A program made the translations under genes and the position numbers. From Methanobacteriaceae archaeon (GTDB lineage Archaea > Methanobacteriota > Methanobacteria > Methanobacteriales > Methanobacteriaceae): a DNA stretch of 16,160 bases. The notes under the pieces are model-generated. The model saw only the letters and a list, made by a program, of their open reading frames with translations, was not told where the DNA came from and did not search any database. This document shows, one piece after another, positions 7,026 through 14,614 of the stretch (positions are counted from its first letter, which is position 1; each line of letters starts with the position of its first letter). The stretch covers positions 1-16,160 of the forward strand of contig DAHVOW010000013.1 in NCBI GenBank assembly GCA_027318585.1. Reading direction: 5' to 3'.

Positions 7026-8639
7026 CTTACCCTTAGATGCATCTATCCCTTCAAAACACTTATCCAGGTGTTCTTTTTCGGGAGGTTTAGTCAGTAAGCT
7101 AACCACCACTGTTAAAAGGGCTGCAATAGGAAACGCGATAATCATAGGGTCTACGGTAGGCCAGGGTAGGGTGGTGATGATTACGGTCTTGCCAGTTAGG
7201 GCCTGGCAGATTCCGACTGCCTCGGCTGATTTTTTGAAGCCAAACAGTAGCCAGAACAGGCTCATTAAACTTCCACCCACGAGTCCCGCGATGGCACCGG
7301 CTTTGGTGGCCCGTTTCCAGAACAGGGCTACCACATACATAGAGAGGAAGGCTGCAGCGGTTATTCCAAACCACATGGAAGTTCCCACTGCGATGATGCT
7401 GGGTGGTAGGATGAATCCCAGGATAACGGCGATGATCACAGCTATCACTATTCCTGCTCGTGCGATTAATACTGATGAACCCTTTTTCTTCTCTCCCCTT
7501 AATGTTTCATAGATATCGTGCCCGAGGGCAGTTCCCTGCACGTGTACCTGGGCCGAGAGGGTGGACATGGCCGCTGAAAGAAGGGTGATCATGAATAGAT
7601 AAGCAAACCACAGAGGCATGGCTGATGCGATAAAGGTGGGTATCACCTTGTCCAAGTTACCGCCTGCCGCTTGTACCGCGGTCTTTCCAGTTAATTCGAA
7701 GAAGTAGACGTTGGATAATGATCCCACCACGTAGGCGGCGAAGGTGGTGACGAATATGAACAGCCCGCCGATTAGGACTGCCCGGTTGAGTTCCCGGTTG
7801 GATTTGACGGTCATGAACCGAACCACCAGTTGGGGCTGGGATAAAACTCCTATGCCCACACCCAGAATTAGACTGGAAACCAGTGTCCACCAGAAGGGAC
7901 TTCCCAATGCCGGCATGGAGGTCCAGCCCGTGAAACCAGTGGCGGTGGCCTTGGCGGTGGCACTCTGGGGTACGATGTTCACCAGATTGGTGAGGGCCTG
8001 ATTGGCATCGGTAACTCCACCCAGCAACCAGTAAATGGCTATCAGGAGGATCAGCATTCCAAAGAACATAATGGTCCCCTGCAGGGCATCGGTGTACATC
8101 ACTCCTCTTATTCCACCGAATGTAACGTAGGCCGCCACGATGATGGCCATAACCACCAGGGCGATGTTATAATCTATGCTGAGGGTGGTCTCCACAAACC
8201 GGGCCATTCCAATCAGGACCACTGAGGCATATAGGGGCATTCCAATGAAGATCACCGCCCCGGAGAAGTACTGGATGAACCGGCTGTTGAAACGACGGGA
8301 AAGAAATTCAGGGAAGGTCAGGGCATTTAGATTGTGCCCCATTCTCCGGGTTCTTTTCCCGAAAAAGACAAAAGCAATGAAGATTCCCACTATGATGTTG
8401 AGAAAGACCAGCCACAGGATTCCCATACCATAATTAGCCGCCGTACCACCAAATCCGACGATCGCGGCGGTACTGATGAATGTAGCCCCATAGCTGAGGG
8501 CCATGATGTAGGGGTGGGTCTTACGTCCGGCCACCATATAGTCATCAGCACTTTTGGTACGCTTCCAGGCAATGTAGCCCACATACCCTATCATTAAAAG
8601 ATAGATCAAAACTACGATACTTAATATCAACAAGTCCAT
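7023..8639 (-). CDS. Sodium:solute symporter (SSS family)
   Basis: A 538-residue multi-pass membrane protein of normal family length, with about thirteen hydrophobic segments. Family marks are the SADDYMVAGRK segment after helix 1 (30-40), GGIRGVMYTDALQG (175-188), the QPQLVVRFMTVKSNREL loop (268-284) and LLSAAMSTLSAQ (353-364), where Ser359-Thr360 correspond to the sodium-site pair of SSS carriers. It takes up an organic solute driven by the inward sodium gradient. The substrate cannot be told from sequence; pantothenate, proline and carboxylate carriers share these motifs. A GGAGG ribosome site lies nine bases before the ATG. The promoter carries a 17-base palindrome between the TATA-like box and the start. 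The lactonase-like hydrolase follows 35 bases after the stop, which hints at uptake and hydrolysis of a related compound. Confidence 0.93.
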   Translation of the reverse strand: MDLLILSIVVLIYLLMIGYVGYIAWKRTKSADDYMVAGRKTHPYIMALSYGATFISTAAIVGFGGTAANYGMGILWLVFLNIIVGIFIAFVFFGKRTRRMGHNLNALTFPEFLSRRFNSRFIQYFSGAVIFIGMPLYASVVLIGMARFVETTLSIDYNIALVVMAIIVAAYVTFGGIRGVMYTDALQGTIMFFGMLILLIAIYWLLGGVTDANQALTNLVNIVPQSATAKATATGFTGWTSMPALGSPFWWTLVSSLILGVGIGVLSQPQLVVRFMTVKSNRELNRAVLIGGLFIFVTTFAAYVVGSLSNVYFFELTGKTAVQAAGGNLDKVIPTFIASAMPLWFAYLFMITLLSAAMSTLSAQVHVQGTALGHDIYETLRGEKKKGSSVLIARAGIVIAVIIAVILGFILPPSIIAVGTSMWFGITAAAFLSMYVVALFWKRATKAGAIAGLVGGSLMSLFWLLFGFKKSAEAVGICQALTGKTVIITTLPWPTVDPMIIAFPIAALLTVVVSLLTKPPEKEHLDKCFEGIDASKGK

Positions 8640-8667
8640 TCCTTAAGCCTCCGTAACAGATATTGAT

Positions 8668-8684
8668 GGATATTAACAATATCC
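8668..8684. promoter_or_regulatory. Operator-like palindrome in the symporter promoter
   Basis: GGATATTAACAATATCC is a perfect inverted repeat with 7-base arms and a 3-base centre. It lies between the TATA-like box and the predicted transcription start of the symporter. An extra GATATT half site lies next to it at 8659-8664. Confidence 0.5.
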
Positions 8685-8686
8685 CA

Positions 8687-8697
8687 CAATTATAATG
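8687..8697 (-). promoter_or_regulatory. Probable TATA box of the symporter gene
   Basis: CATTATAATTG on the minus strand is centred about 53 bases before the ATG. The predicted start near 8666 gives a leader of about 27 bases that includes the GGAGG ribosome site. Confidence 0.4.
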
Positions 8698-8816
8698 ATT
8701 ATTAATTTAAATTTTAAACAATATAACCATTGGGGAAAGAGTCGCTAATTTTATACGTTCCCAAGAAATAATAATATCTTGAAAATAGTACATTTTAGTA
8801 AAGAATTACTCATATC

Positions 8817-8829
8817 CTTATAGATAATA
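8817..8829 (+). promoter_or_regulatory. Probable TATA box of the PsbP-like membrane protein gene
   Basis: CTTATAGATAATA is centred about 45 bases before the GTG start. A transcript from about 8847 would have a 20-base leader with a weak GTGAT ribosome site. Confidence 0.35.
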
Positions 8830-8866
8830 TTGATAAACCTTTAGAACTCTTCATGGCAGTGATAAG

Positions 8867-9613
8867 GTGCTAGAACCTTCCAGAAAAAAACCGGATAAAA
8901 ACAAGAGAGATTTCATATCCAAGGCATCAAGGTTACTGAAACCTCCTAAAAAAAAGACCGATGAACGAAAAAGTCTCCAGAAGAAAGGTCTCAATAAAAG
9001 GGAGCCATCGTCCCGTAAAGATCTTCTTTCCCAGAAGGTAAAGGAAAAAAAAGGATATTTATCTGCCAATCGTAGATTAGTTTTTATTCTGGCATTGATA
9101 ATTTGCCTGGTAGTTGCAGTAGCCATGTATTCCGGCATTCCAGTTGGGAATGAAACCAACAACAACCAGAATAACACAACCCCGACTAATACCACCTTCA
9201 ATATTTATGATAATGAAAATATAACCTTTAATTATCCTTTAGATTGGAATATCTCCCAAGAAGTAGAGTCTCCCGTGATGGTTACGGTATACAAGGATAA
9301 CAATAACCTACTCTCTGTTTTCTCTGAAAATTTGGGTAACATGACTTTATATGATAAGCTGGTGGAGTGGAAGTCCAACCTCCTGAAGACCAGCAACATC
9401 ACCTACGAACAAGCCATAACCGTAGACAATTCCCGGGCCTATGATGTAGAAACCAGTATCAAAAGTGATTCCACCACCTACATCACCCGAGGAGTGGCCT
9501 TTGAAAAGAATAAAAAGGTTTACTTTTTGGTTTTTGTATTTAATGAGTCGCTTTTAACCTATAAAGACGATATGGATCTGATTTTAAGCAGTTTCCACGT
9601 TAAAGAGTCTTAG
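8867..9613 (+). CDS. Single-pass membrane protein with PsbP-like extracellular domain and very basic cytoplasmic tail
   Basis: A 248-residue protein in three parts. Residues 1-70 are strongly basic and rich in Lys, Arg and Ser, and must stay in the cytoplasm. Residues 71-88 (LVFILALIICLVVAVAMY) are a membrane anchor. After an Asn/Thr-rich linker (95-112, with several N-X-T sequons), residues 112-248 form an outer domain. That domain has the pattern of PsbP-like or related stress-type domains: a short strand, YPLDWNIS (123-130), a VTVYKDNNNLLSVF strand pair, YDKLVEWKSNLL helix (162-173), and a final LILSSFHV. The function is unknown. The GTG at 8867 is the only start that covers the whole frame and its ribosome site is weak (AGTGAT, three bases before). 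The stop lies 27-39 bases before the aryl-CoA ligase, so partial co-transcription is possible. Confidence 0.75.
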   Translation: MLEPSRKKPDKNKRDFISKASRLLKPPKKKTDERKSLQKKGLNKREPSSRKDLLSQKVKEKKGYLSANRRLVFILALIICLVVAVAMYSGIPVGNETNNNQNNTTPTNTTFNIYDNENITFNYPLDWNISQEVESPVMVTVYKDNNNLLSVFSENLGNMTLYDKLVEWKSNLLKTSNITYEQAITVDNSRAYDVETSIKSDSTTYITRGVAFEKNKKVYFLVFVFNESLLTYKDDMDLILSSFHVKES

Positions 9614-9627
9614 TCAATAATAATTTA

Positions 9628-9637
9628 TTATATAAAT
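9628..9637 (+). promoter_or_regulatory. TATA-like box before the aryl-CoA ligase gene
   Basis: TTATATAAAT is a close match to archaeal TATA boxes. Its position predicts a start near 9657, just past the preferred ATG at 9653. It may therefore drive a transcript from an upstream-shifted site, or be only an AT-rich spacer inside an operon. Confidence 0.3.
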
Positions 9638-9652
9638 ACGATGGGGATAACT

Positions 9653-10957
9653 ATGATCTGGAATGAAGAAGCAGAATGCATGGATCAGGATAAAAGAGAA
9701 GAATTACAAATTAAACGATTGCAGGAAGTTGTTAAAAGGGCTTATGAAAATGTCCCTCACTATAAAAACCGACTGGACCAGTCGGGAGTGAAACCAGAAG
9801 ATATAAAGACCCTGAAAGATATCGAAAAACTCCCCTTTACTACCAAGGATGATCTGAGGGAGAGTTATCCCTTTGGGATGTTTGCCGTGCCCCCTCGAGA
9901 TATAGTGGAGATCCACACCTCTTCAGGGACCACTGGAAAACCGGTGGTATCCGGTTATACCCGTAAAGACTTGGATACCTGGTCAGAGGTTATGGCCAGG
10001 GGCCTTACCATGTTCGGAGCAGACGAGGATGATATAATCCAGAACACCCATGGGTACGGCCTTTTTACCGGAGGGTTCGGGGTGCACTACGGTGCCCAGA
10101 AAGTAGGTTGCACCGTGATCCCCATCAGCACCGGGCAGACCAAACGGCAGATCGAGATCATGGAGGATTTTAAGAGCAGCGTGGTTATTGTCACCCCCTC
10201 CTACGGCCTGTACCTATCAGAGGTGGCGGTGGAGGAAGGTCTGGATACTAAGAGTTTAAAGCTGAAGGCCATCGGTTTTGGAGCCGAAATGTGGACGGAA
10301 GGGATGAGACAGGAACTGCAGAACCGTTTCCACGCCCCTGCCTATAATATTTATGGATTGACCGAGATCATGGGGCCTGGAATCGCCCTGGAATGCCCGG
10401 AACAGGATGGGCTGCACATCATGGAGGACCATTTCTATCCGGAGATAATTGACCCTGAGACCCATGAGAATCTGGGCGAAGGAGAAACAGGAGAATTGGT
10501 ACTTACCAACCTCACCAGGCAGGGCATGCCCATAATTCGTTTCAGAACCAAGGATTTGACCGCACTGCGACGTAAGAAATGTTCCTGTGGACGTACTCTC
10601 ATTAAGATGGACCGCATCACCGGCCGTACCGATGACATGCTTAAAGTGAGGGGAGTGGCGGTGTTTCCATCCCAAGTGGAGAAGGCCCTTCTAAAGATCG
10701 ATGGCATAGAACCCCACTACCAGATCATAGTAACCCGACCCCAGCACCTGGATGAGATGGAGGTTAGGGTGGAAGCCTCACCCGAACTCTTCTCTGATGA
10801 GGTTAAGGAGTTAGTAGGCACCAAGAAAAGAATTGAAAACTACATCCACGATGAACTAGGTTTGAGGGTGAATGTAACCCTGGTAGAACCTAAAACAATT
10901 CCTAGAAGTGAAGGAAAAGCAGTTCGAGTCTTTGATAAACGTGTATTTAATAATTAA
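9653..10957 (+). CDS. paaK: Phenylacetate-CoA ligase-type aryl-CoA ligase (AMP-forming)
   Basis: About 434 residues, the usual length for the PaaK family. It activates an aryl acid to its CoA thioester with ATP, giving AMP and pyrophosphate. Motifs (numbered from the in-frame ATG at 9641) are the P-loop SSGTTGKP (94-101), NIYGLTE (236-242), PIIRFRTKDL (297-306), the hinge GRTDDMLKVRG (328-338), and the C-terminal PRSEGK lysine near 428. A CSCG pair (314-317) fits this family. Two ATGs are possible; the second (9653) has GGGGAT six bases upstream and gives the family-typical N-terminus MIWNEEAECM, so it is preferred. The ACT-domain gene begins 12 bases after the stop. With IorAB close by, the likely substrates are phenylacetate, 4-hydroxyphenylacetate and indole-3-acetate; their order of preference is not visible. 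Confidence 0.92.
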   Translation: MIWNEEAECMDQDKREELQIKRLQEVVKRAYENVPHYKNRLDQSGVKPEDIKTLKDIEKLPFTTKDDLRESYPFGMFAVPPRDIVEIHTSSGTTGKPVVSGYTRKDLDTWSEVMARGLTMFGADEDDIIQNTHGYGLFTGGFGVHYGAQKVGCTVIPISTGQTKRQIEIMEDFKSSVVIVTPSYGLYLSEVAVEEGLDTKSLKLKAIGFGAEMWTEGMRQELQNRFHAPAYNIYGLTEIMGPGIALECPEQDGLHIMEDHFYPEIIDPETHENLGEGETGELVLTNLTRQGMPIIRFRTKDLTALRRKKCSCGRTLIKMDRITGRTDDMLKVRGVAVFPSQVEKALLKIDGIEPHYQIIVTRPQHLDEMEVRVEASPELFSDEVKELVGTKKRIENYIHDELGLRVNVTLVEPKTIPRSEGKAVRVFDKRVFNN

Positions 10958-10969
10958 GGGGGAATCAGG
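10956..10969 (+). promoter_or_regulatory. Ribosome binding site that supports a TTG start
   Basis: GGGGGAATCAGG runs directly after the ligase stop, with GGGGGA seven bases before the TTG of the ACT protein. No in-frame ATG lies near, so the site decides the start. Confidence 0.55.
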
Positions 10970-11398
10970 TTGAAAATCAAACAACTATCCATATTTTTAG
11001 AGAACCGGAAAGGGAGAATGCGAAAGGCGCTGGATGTTCTGGAAAAGGGAGGAGTGAGTATCCGGGCCCTTTCCCTGGCAGATATGTCTGATTTTGGGAT
11101 TTTAAGGCTCATTGTACCTGATCCTGATAGAACCAAAAAATTACTGGAAGATAACGACTTCATTGTTAAAATTGGAGAGGTTATTGCCGTCCGGATGGAG
11201 GATGAACCGGGTAGTTTGGGTGAGATCCTGGGAATTCTGGATGACAATGATATAAACCTTTCTTACCTCTACGCCTTCGTAGCCAAGGAGGATATGGCTA
11301 TCGTCCTTCTACACCCGGAAAATATCGATGAAGGCATAAAAGCCCTGGAAATTAACGGAGCCGATTTGATTACCGCACAGGAGATTTACAGTTTGTAG
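10970..11398 (+). CDS. Tandem ACT-domain protein
   Basis: A 142-residue protein with two ACT units of about 70 residues: MKIKQLSIFLENRKGRMRKA (1-20) opens the first and VIAVRMEDEPGSLGEILGIL (71-90) opens the second. Each shows the Gly turn (NRKG, DEPGS) that precedes the first helix and binds small ligands, usually amino acids. There is no catalytic domain. Such stand-alone tandem ACT proteins commonly sit beside PaaK-type ligases and indolepyruvate oxidoreductase genes and are presumed to sense an aromatic amino acid. The gene uses TTG, has a GGGGG ribosome site, and starts 12 bases after the ligase stop, so the two are translated from one message. It probably regulates the ligase or pathway flux by direct binding; the ligand is inference. 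Confidence 0.88.
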   Translation: MKIKQLSIFLENRKGRMRKALDVLEKGGVSIRALSLADMSDFGILRLIVPDPDRTKKLLEDNDFIVKIGEVIAVRMEDEPGSLGEILGILDDNDINLSYLYAFVAKEDMAIVLLHPENIDEGIKALEINGADLITAQEIYSL

Positions 11399-11410
11399 AT
11401 CTCCATTGAA

Positions 11411-11432
11411 TTTTTATTTAAATAAAAAAAAA
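11411..11432. terminator. Palindromic bidirectional terminator between converging transcripts
   Basis: TTTTTATTTAAATAAAAA (11411-11428) is a perfect 18-base palindrome extended by further A to a run of nine (11424-11432). It gives T-rich 3' ends to the ligase/ACT transcript on the plus strand and to the PepSY transcript on the minus strand. Confidence 0.55.
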
Positions 11433-11471
11433 GTTATTTTAAAAGAAAAAGGTAAAAATAAATTAATTTTT

Positions 11472-11870
11472 CTATTCATTCATGATTATCACACCAGTAT
11501 AGGCATCCACGTAAAAGGACCCGTACTTGGTAGATCCTGATTCAAATTCCAGGGGAACATCCCAGACCCAGGTGTGAAGATTGTTCTGGGTCCATTTGAA
11601 TAGTACCGGAGTACCATGGGCCTTGGCCGGATACCCTAAATCTGCCGATGCATCAATGGCTATCTGCTGCGCCTGTTGAGCGGTTATATTAACTTTAGGG
11701 GTTTGATTAGTGGCCTGATTGGTGCCGTTGTGAATGGGCGTGGCATTGGTACTAGTTTGATTGGTAGTGTTATTCACGGTGGGTGTTGACTGGGTCCCTA
11801 AATAGTATGCGACACCAGCTATCCCTACTACCACCACTATTAAAATAAGGATCATGACTTTTTTGTCCAT
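11472..11870 (-). CDS. Small exported PepSY-domain protein
   Basis: A 132-residue protein. A short basic start and a hydrophobic stretch (5-24) form a signal anchor or uncleaved signal. Residues 28-63 are an Asn/Thr/Pro linker with seven N-X-T sequons (Asn33, 34, 37, 42, 48, 55 and 61), which suggests heavy surface N-glycosylation. Residues 62-130 are one PepSY unit: ITAQQAQQIAIDAS helix, then LFKWTQNNLHTWVWDVPLEF strands and YGSFYVDAYTGVIIMN. PepSY domains are thought to inhibit or bind proteases or to bind small ligands; no specific partner is shown here. A GGAGGAG ribosome site lies eight bases before the ATG. It follows iorB by 69 bases on the same strand and may be read from the ior transcript. 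Confidence 0.85.
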   Translation of the reverse strand: MDKKVMILILIVVVVGIAGVAYYLGTQSTPTVNNTTNQTSTNATPIHNGTNQATNQTPKVNITAQQAQQIAIDASADLGYPAKAHGTPVLFKWTQNNLHTWVWDVPLEFESGSTKYGSFYVDAYTGVIIMNE

Positions 11871-11939
11871 ATCTTTTCTCCTCCAGTTTCAATTATTCTC
11901 CTTTTGCTTATTTGGTTATCCATTCTTAAGAAAATTTAT

Positions 11940-12524
11940 CTAAAAGGTTTCAAAACCTTCCTCAAAGGCCCGGGTATTGATGGGAACTGTCCGCTCTGGT
12001 AGGTTAGCCTTCATTGATTCCATTAAGGCTTCTTTGTCCAATGGAAAATCTGGTACGGTTAATGTTGCGCCCAGCATAACCATGTTCATAGAGAGGATGT
12101 GACCAGCCTTTGTGGCTACTTTCACTGCATCCAAGGCCTTTACTTCCCTGGATTTGGAATTCATCTCCTCCAGCATATCCTTCAAGGGAGGATAGGGATG
12201 TTCACTGGCCTGGATGTTGAAAGGCAGTATTTTGGAGGTGTTCATAATCACTTGGGTGTTCTTACCAGTCTTTGGAAGAGCCCGGAGTGCCTCCAATGGT
12301 TCGAAGGCTATGAGAAGATCAGCAGTCCCATCGGCTATGATGGAGCTGTGAGCATGACCAATTTTGAGTTCAGTGGATACTCCACCTCCCCTCTGGGCCA
12401 TTCCATGTATTTCACTCATCACCACTTCCTGGCCGGTTTTCATGGCTGCTTCCCCAATCACCACCGAGGTTTTAATTATCCCCTGACCCCCCACACCAGA
12501 GATGTAGATACTGTAAGCACTCAT
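11940..12524 (-). CDS. iorB: Indolepyruvate ferredoxin oxidoreductase, beta subunit
   Basis: A 194-residue protein of the expected length for IorB, equal to the gamma-type domain of 2-oxoacid:ferredoxin oxidoreductases. The ISGVGGQGIIKTS motif (8-20) and SEIHGMAQRGGGVSTELKIG (37-56) are diagnostic of that domain. With IorA it catalyses the reversible CoA- and ferredoxin-dependent conversion of indolepyruvate, phenylpyruvate or 4-hydroxyphenylpyruvate to the matching aryl-acetyl-CoA and CO2. In methanogens the reverse direction can make aromatic amino acids from aryl acids. The start overlaps the iorA stop in ATGA (12521-12524), with an AGGAGGGG ribosome site inside the end of iorA, so the subunits are translationally coupled. 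Confidence 0.96.
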   Translation of the reverse strand: MSAYSIYISGVGGQGIIKTSVVIGEAAMKTGQEVVMSEIHGMAQRGGGVSTELKIGHAHSSIIADGTADLLIAFEPLEALRALPKTGKNTQVIMNTSKILPFNIQASEHPYPPLKDMLEEMNSKSREVKALDAVKVATKAGHILSMNMVMLGATLTVPDFPLDKEALMESMKANLPERTVPINTRAFEEGFETF

Positions 12525-14395
12525 TTTTTCCCCTCCTGGTTATTATCGATCCTTTTTCCCTTTATAGCACCCTGGGGACATATCTGCACGCAGACATTAC
12601 ATTTTTGGCATAGTTGAGGGTCTATCTCTACCTGGCCTTCGCCCTGATAGAGAGCTGGGCAGGCTAGGGTGGAAAGGCATTCTCCACAGTCATCACACTT
12701 CTGGGGTTCTACCACCAGTCGGGCGGTTCCCCTGTCCCTATTTTTAAGTAGCACGCAGGGATGTTTGGATATTACCACCGCCACTCCCGGGTGTTCCAGG
12801 GCATCCTGGAATATTTTAGTCGATTTTTTAATGTTCAGGGGGTTTATGGTTTGCATGAATTCTACACCGGCGGCCTGCACCAGGGCCGGGATAGAGATCT
12901 CCGGAGCCTCATTTCCCAATCCATCCACTGGCAGTCCGGGGTGGGGTTGGCCACCAGTCATGGCCGTGGTACGGTTATCCAGAATAACCAGTACGAAACG
13001 GTTTTTATTATGGACCGCATTTACCAGTGGCGGTATGCCGGCATGGAAGAAGGTCGAGTCTCCTATGAAACTGACCACCGGTTGGGAGGTGGCCTTGGAG
13101 AATCCGCAGCTGGTGCCGATTGATGATCCCATGGATAAAAGGTAATCGGCAGATTGATAGGGGGCCTCCACTCCCAGGGTATAACACCCAATATCCGTGG
13201 GGTGTATTACATCCTTGAGACCCAGATTTTTAGCTGCCTGGCCCACTGCATAATAGGCCGCCCGGTGGGGACAGCCCGGACACAGGGTAGGGGGACGGTT
13301 AGGAAGTGGTTTATCACTCTCTTGAATCTCCACTTTTTCTGGTTTAATACCTAAAACATGGAAGATTGATTCTGCCACAATATCCGGCGTGTATTCATAG
13401 ATCATTGGCATGGAACCCTCCAGCTTCCCTTTAACTTCCACTGAAAGTCCATGTTTGCCTATTATGGCCAGGACTTCCTTTTCCATAATGGGATCTACTT
13501 CTTCAGCCACCAGCACCGTGTCCAGATCTTGAAGGAATTCCAAAACCCTTTTTTCCGGGAAGGGATATGAGAATCCTATCTTCAGGATATTCACCGGTAA
13601 CTGGTTCTCTTCCACCACATCCCGGCAGTAGTTGTAGGCACTGCCACTGGTTATAATGCCCAGTTTACCGTTCTGGGGATATTCCACAATGAGGGGGGAA
13701 TTATCCATGGTCCGGTTAATATTTTCAATCTTATCCACCAGTTTACGGTGCATGATCCGGGCCGTAGCTGGTACCGGTACGAATCGTTCCGGATCCTTTT
13801 TGAAGAAGCCCTTATCCGGTTTTTGCTCTATAGGGCCCAGTTTCACGATCCCCCTCATGTGTGAAACCCGGGTGGTGGTGCGTACCAGCACCGGTATCTG
13901 GAAGGCTTCAGATATCTGGAAAGCATCTAACATGAAGTCCTTTACTTCCTGGGGGTTGGAAGGCTCCAGCATGGGAAGATTTGCCAGACGGGCGTAGTGA
14001 CGGTTGTCCTGCTCATTCTGGGAGGAGAACATTGATGGGTCATCGGCAGTTAAGATCACCATTCCCCCCCGGACCCCGGTGTAAACTGCACTCATGAAGG
14101 AGTCTGAAGCCACGTTCAGGCCTACATGTTTCATGAAGGTGAATGAACGGAGACCAGAAGCAGCGGCAGCAGCAGCCACCTCCAGGGCCACCTTCTCGTT
14201 AATGGAGAATTCGAAATATATACCTGCATCCTGGGCCAGCCGATGTAGAACATCTCCAATTTCAGATGAAGGTGTGCCGGGATAGGTGGCGGCCACACGG
14301 ACTCCAGCCTCAATTGCTCCGCGCACTGCAGCTTCATTTCCCAGTAGGAAGAGTAAATCATTTTCTTCTCCATTTAGAATATCCTTTAAGTTCAT
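12521..14395 (-). CDS. iorA: Indolepyruvate ferredoxin oxidoreductase, alpha subunit
   Basis: A 624-residue protein of normal IorA length. Domains in order are the pyrimidine-binding domain with GTPSSEIGD (40-48), the central transketolase-C-like domain near 240-345, the TPP/PP domain with LCPGCPHRAA (371-380) and GDSTFF...ILDN (445-474) for diphosphate and magnesium, and a C-terminal ferredoxin domain. That last part binds two 4Fe-4S clusters: Cys567, 570, 573 and 579 (spacing 2-2-5) and Cys596, 599, 602 and 606 (2-2-3), all present. It forms a cytoplasmic complex with IorB. A TAGGAGAT ribosome site precedes the ATG. The aryl-CoA ligase and ACT protein that would supply and regulate the acyl-CoA substrate lie on the opposite strand about 1.5 kb from the end of this gene. 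Confidence 0.97.
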   Translation of the reverse strand: MNLKDILNGEENDLLFLLGNEAAVRGAIEAGVRVAATYPGTPSSEIGDVLHRLAQDAGIYFEFSINEKVALEVAAAAAASGLRSFTFMKHVGLNVASDSFMSAVYTGVRGGMVILTADDPSMFSSQNEQDNRHYARLANLPMLEPSNPQEVKDFMLDAFQISEAFQIPVLVRTTTRVSHMRGIVKLGPIEQKPDKGFFKKDPERFVPVPATARIMHRKLVDKIENINRTMDNSPLIVEYPQNGKLGIITSGSAYNYCRDVVEENQLPVNILKIGFSYPFPEKRVLEFLQDLDTVLVAEEVDPIMEKEVLAIIGKHGLSVEVKGKLEGSMPMIYEYTPDIVAESIFHVLGIKPEKVEIQESDKPLPNRPPTLCPGCPHRAAYYAVGQAAKNLGLKDVIHPTDIGCYTLGVEAPYQSADYLLSMGSSIGTSCGFSKATSQPVVSFIGDSTFFHAGIPPLVNAVHNKNRFVLVILDNRTTAMTGGQPHPGLPVDGLGNEAPEISIPALVQAAGVEFMQTINPLNIKKSTKIFQDALEHPGVAVVISKHPCVLLKNRDRGTARLVVEPQKCDDCGECLSTLACPALYQGEGQVEIDPQLCQKCNVCVQICPQGAIKGKRIDNNQEGKK

Positions 14396-14459
14396 AATAA
14401 TCTCCTAATTTTAAAATAGTGATTTTTTAAAGTAATGGTCTCGAGAATTCTTGGTAACA

Positions 14460-14471
14460 TCTATTAATAGA
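14460..14471. repeat. Short palindrome upstream of iorA
   Basis: TCTATTAATAGA is a perfect 12-base palindrome about 65 bases ahead of the iorA start, and its half TCTATTAA recurs at 14479-14486. It could be a regulator site in the divergent iorA/peptidase spacer, but the region is AT-rich and chance is possible. Confidence 0.3.
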
Positions 14472-14546
14472 AATTTTATCTATTAAACTAGGTTTGGGTG
14501 TCCACAGCATATTAGGTTTAGTATTGTAGATTGGGGATGAAAGGGG

Positions 14547-14554
14547 TATTATAG
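14547..14554 (+). promoter_or_regulatory. Probable TATA box of the YgjP-like peptidase gene
   Basis: TATTATAG lies about 64 bases before the ATG. The predicted start near 14576 gives a leader of about 39 bases containing an 11-base palindrome (GGGAATTTCCC, 14588-14598) and a weak AGGTAG ribosome site. Confidence 0.35.
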
Positions 14555-14614
14555 GTTAACCATACATTCCTTAACTGTAATGTTTATGGGAATTTCCCCA
14601 GATAGGTAGACAAG

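Noticed and set aside
12099..12617. Plus-strand open frame of 172 codons across the iorA/iorB junction
   Set aside because: It lies antisense to two certain genes and their ATGA overlap, with no ribosome site or domain.
14588..14598. GGGAATTTCCC palindrome in the leader of the YgjP-like gene considered as riboswitch or operator
   Set aside because: The arms are five bases around one base, too short to claim structure, and no aptamer-like pattern surrounds it.
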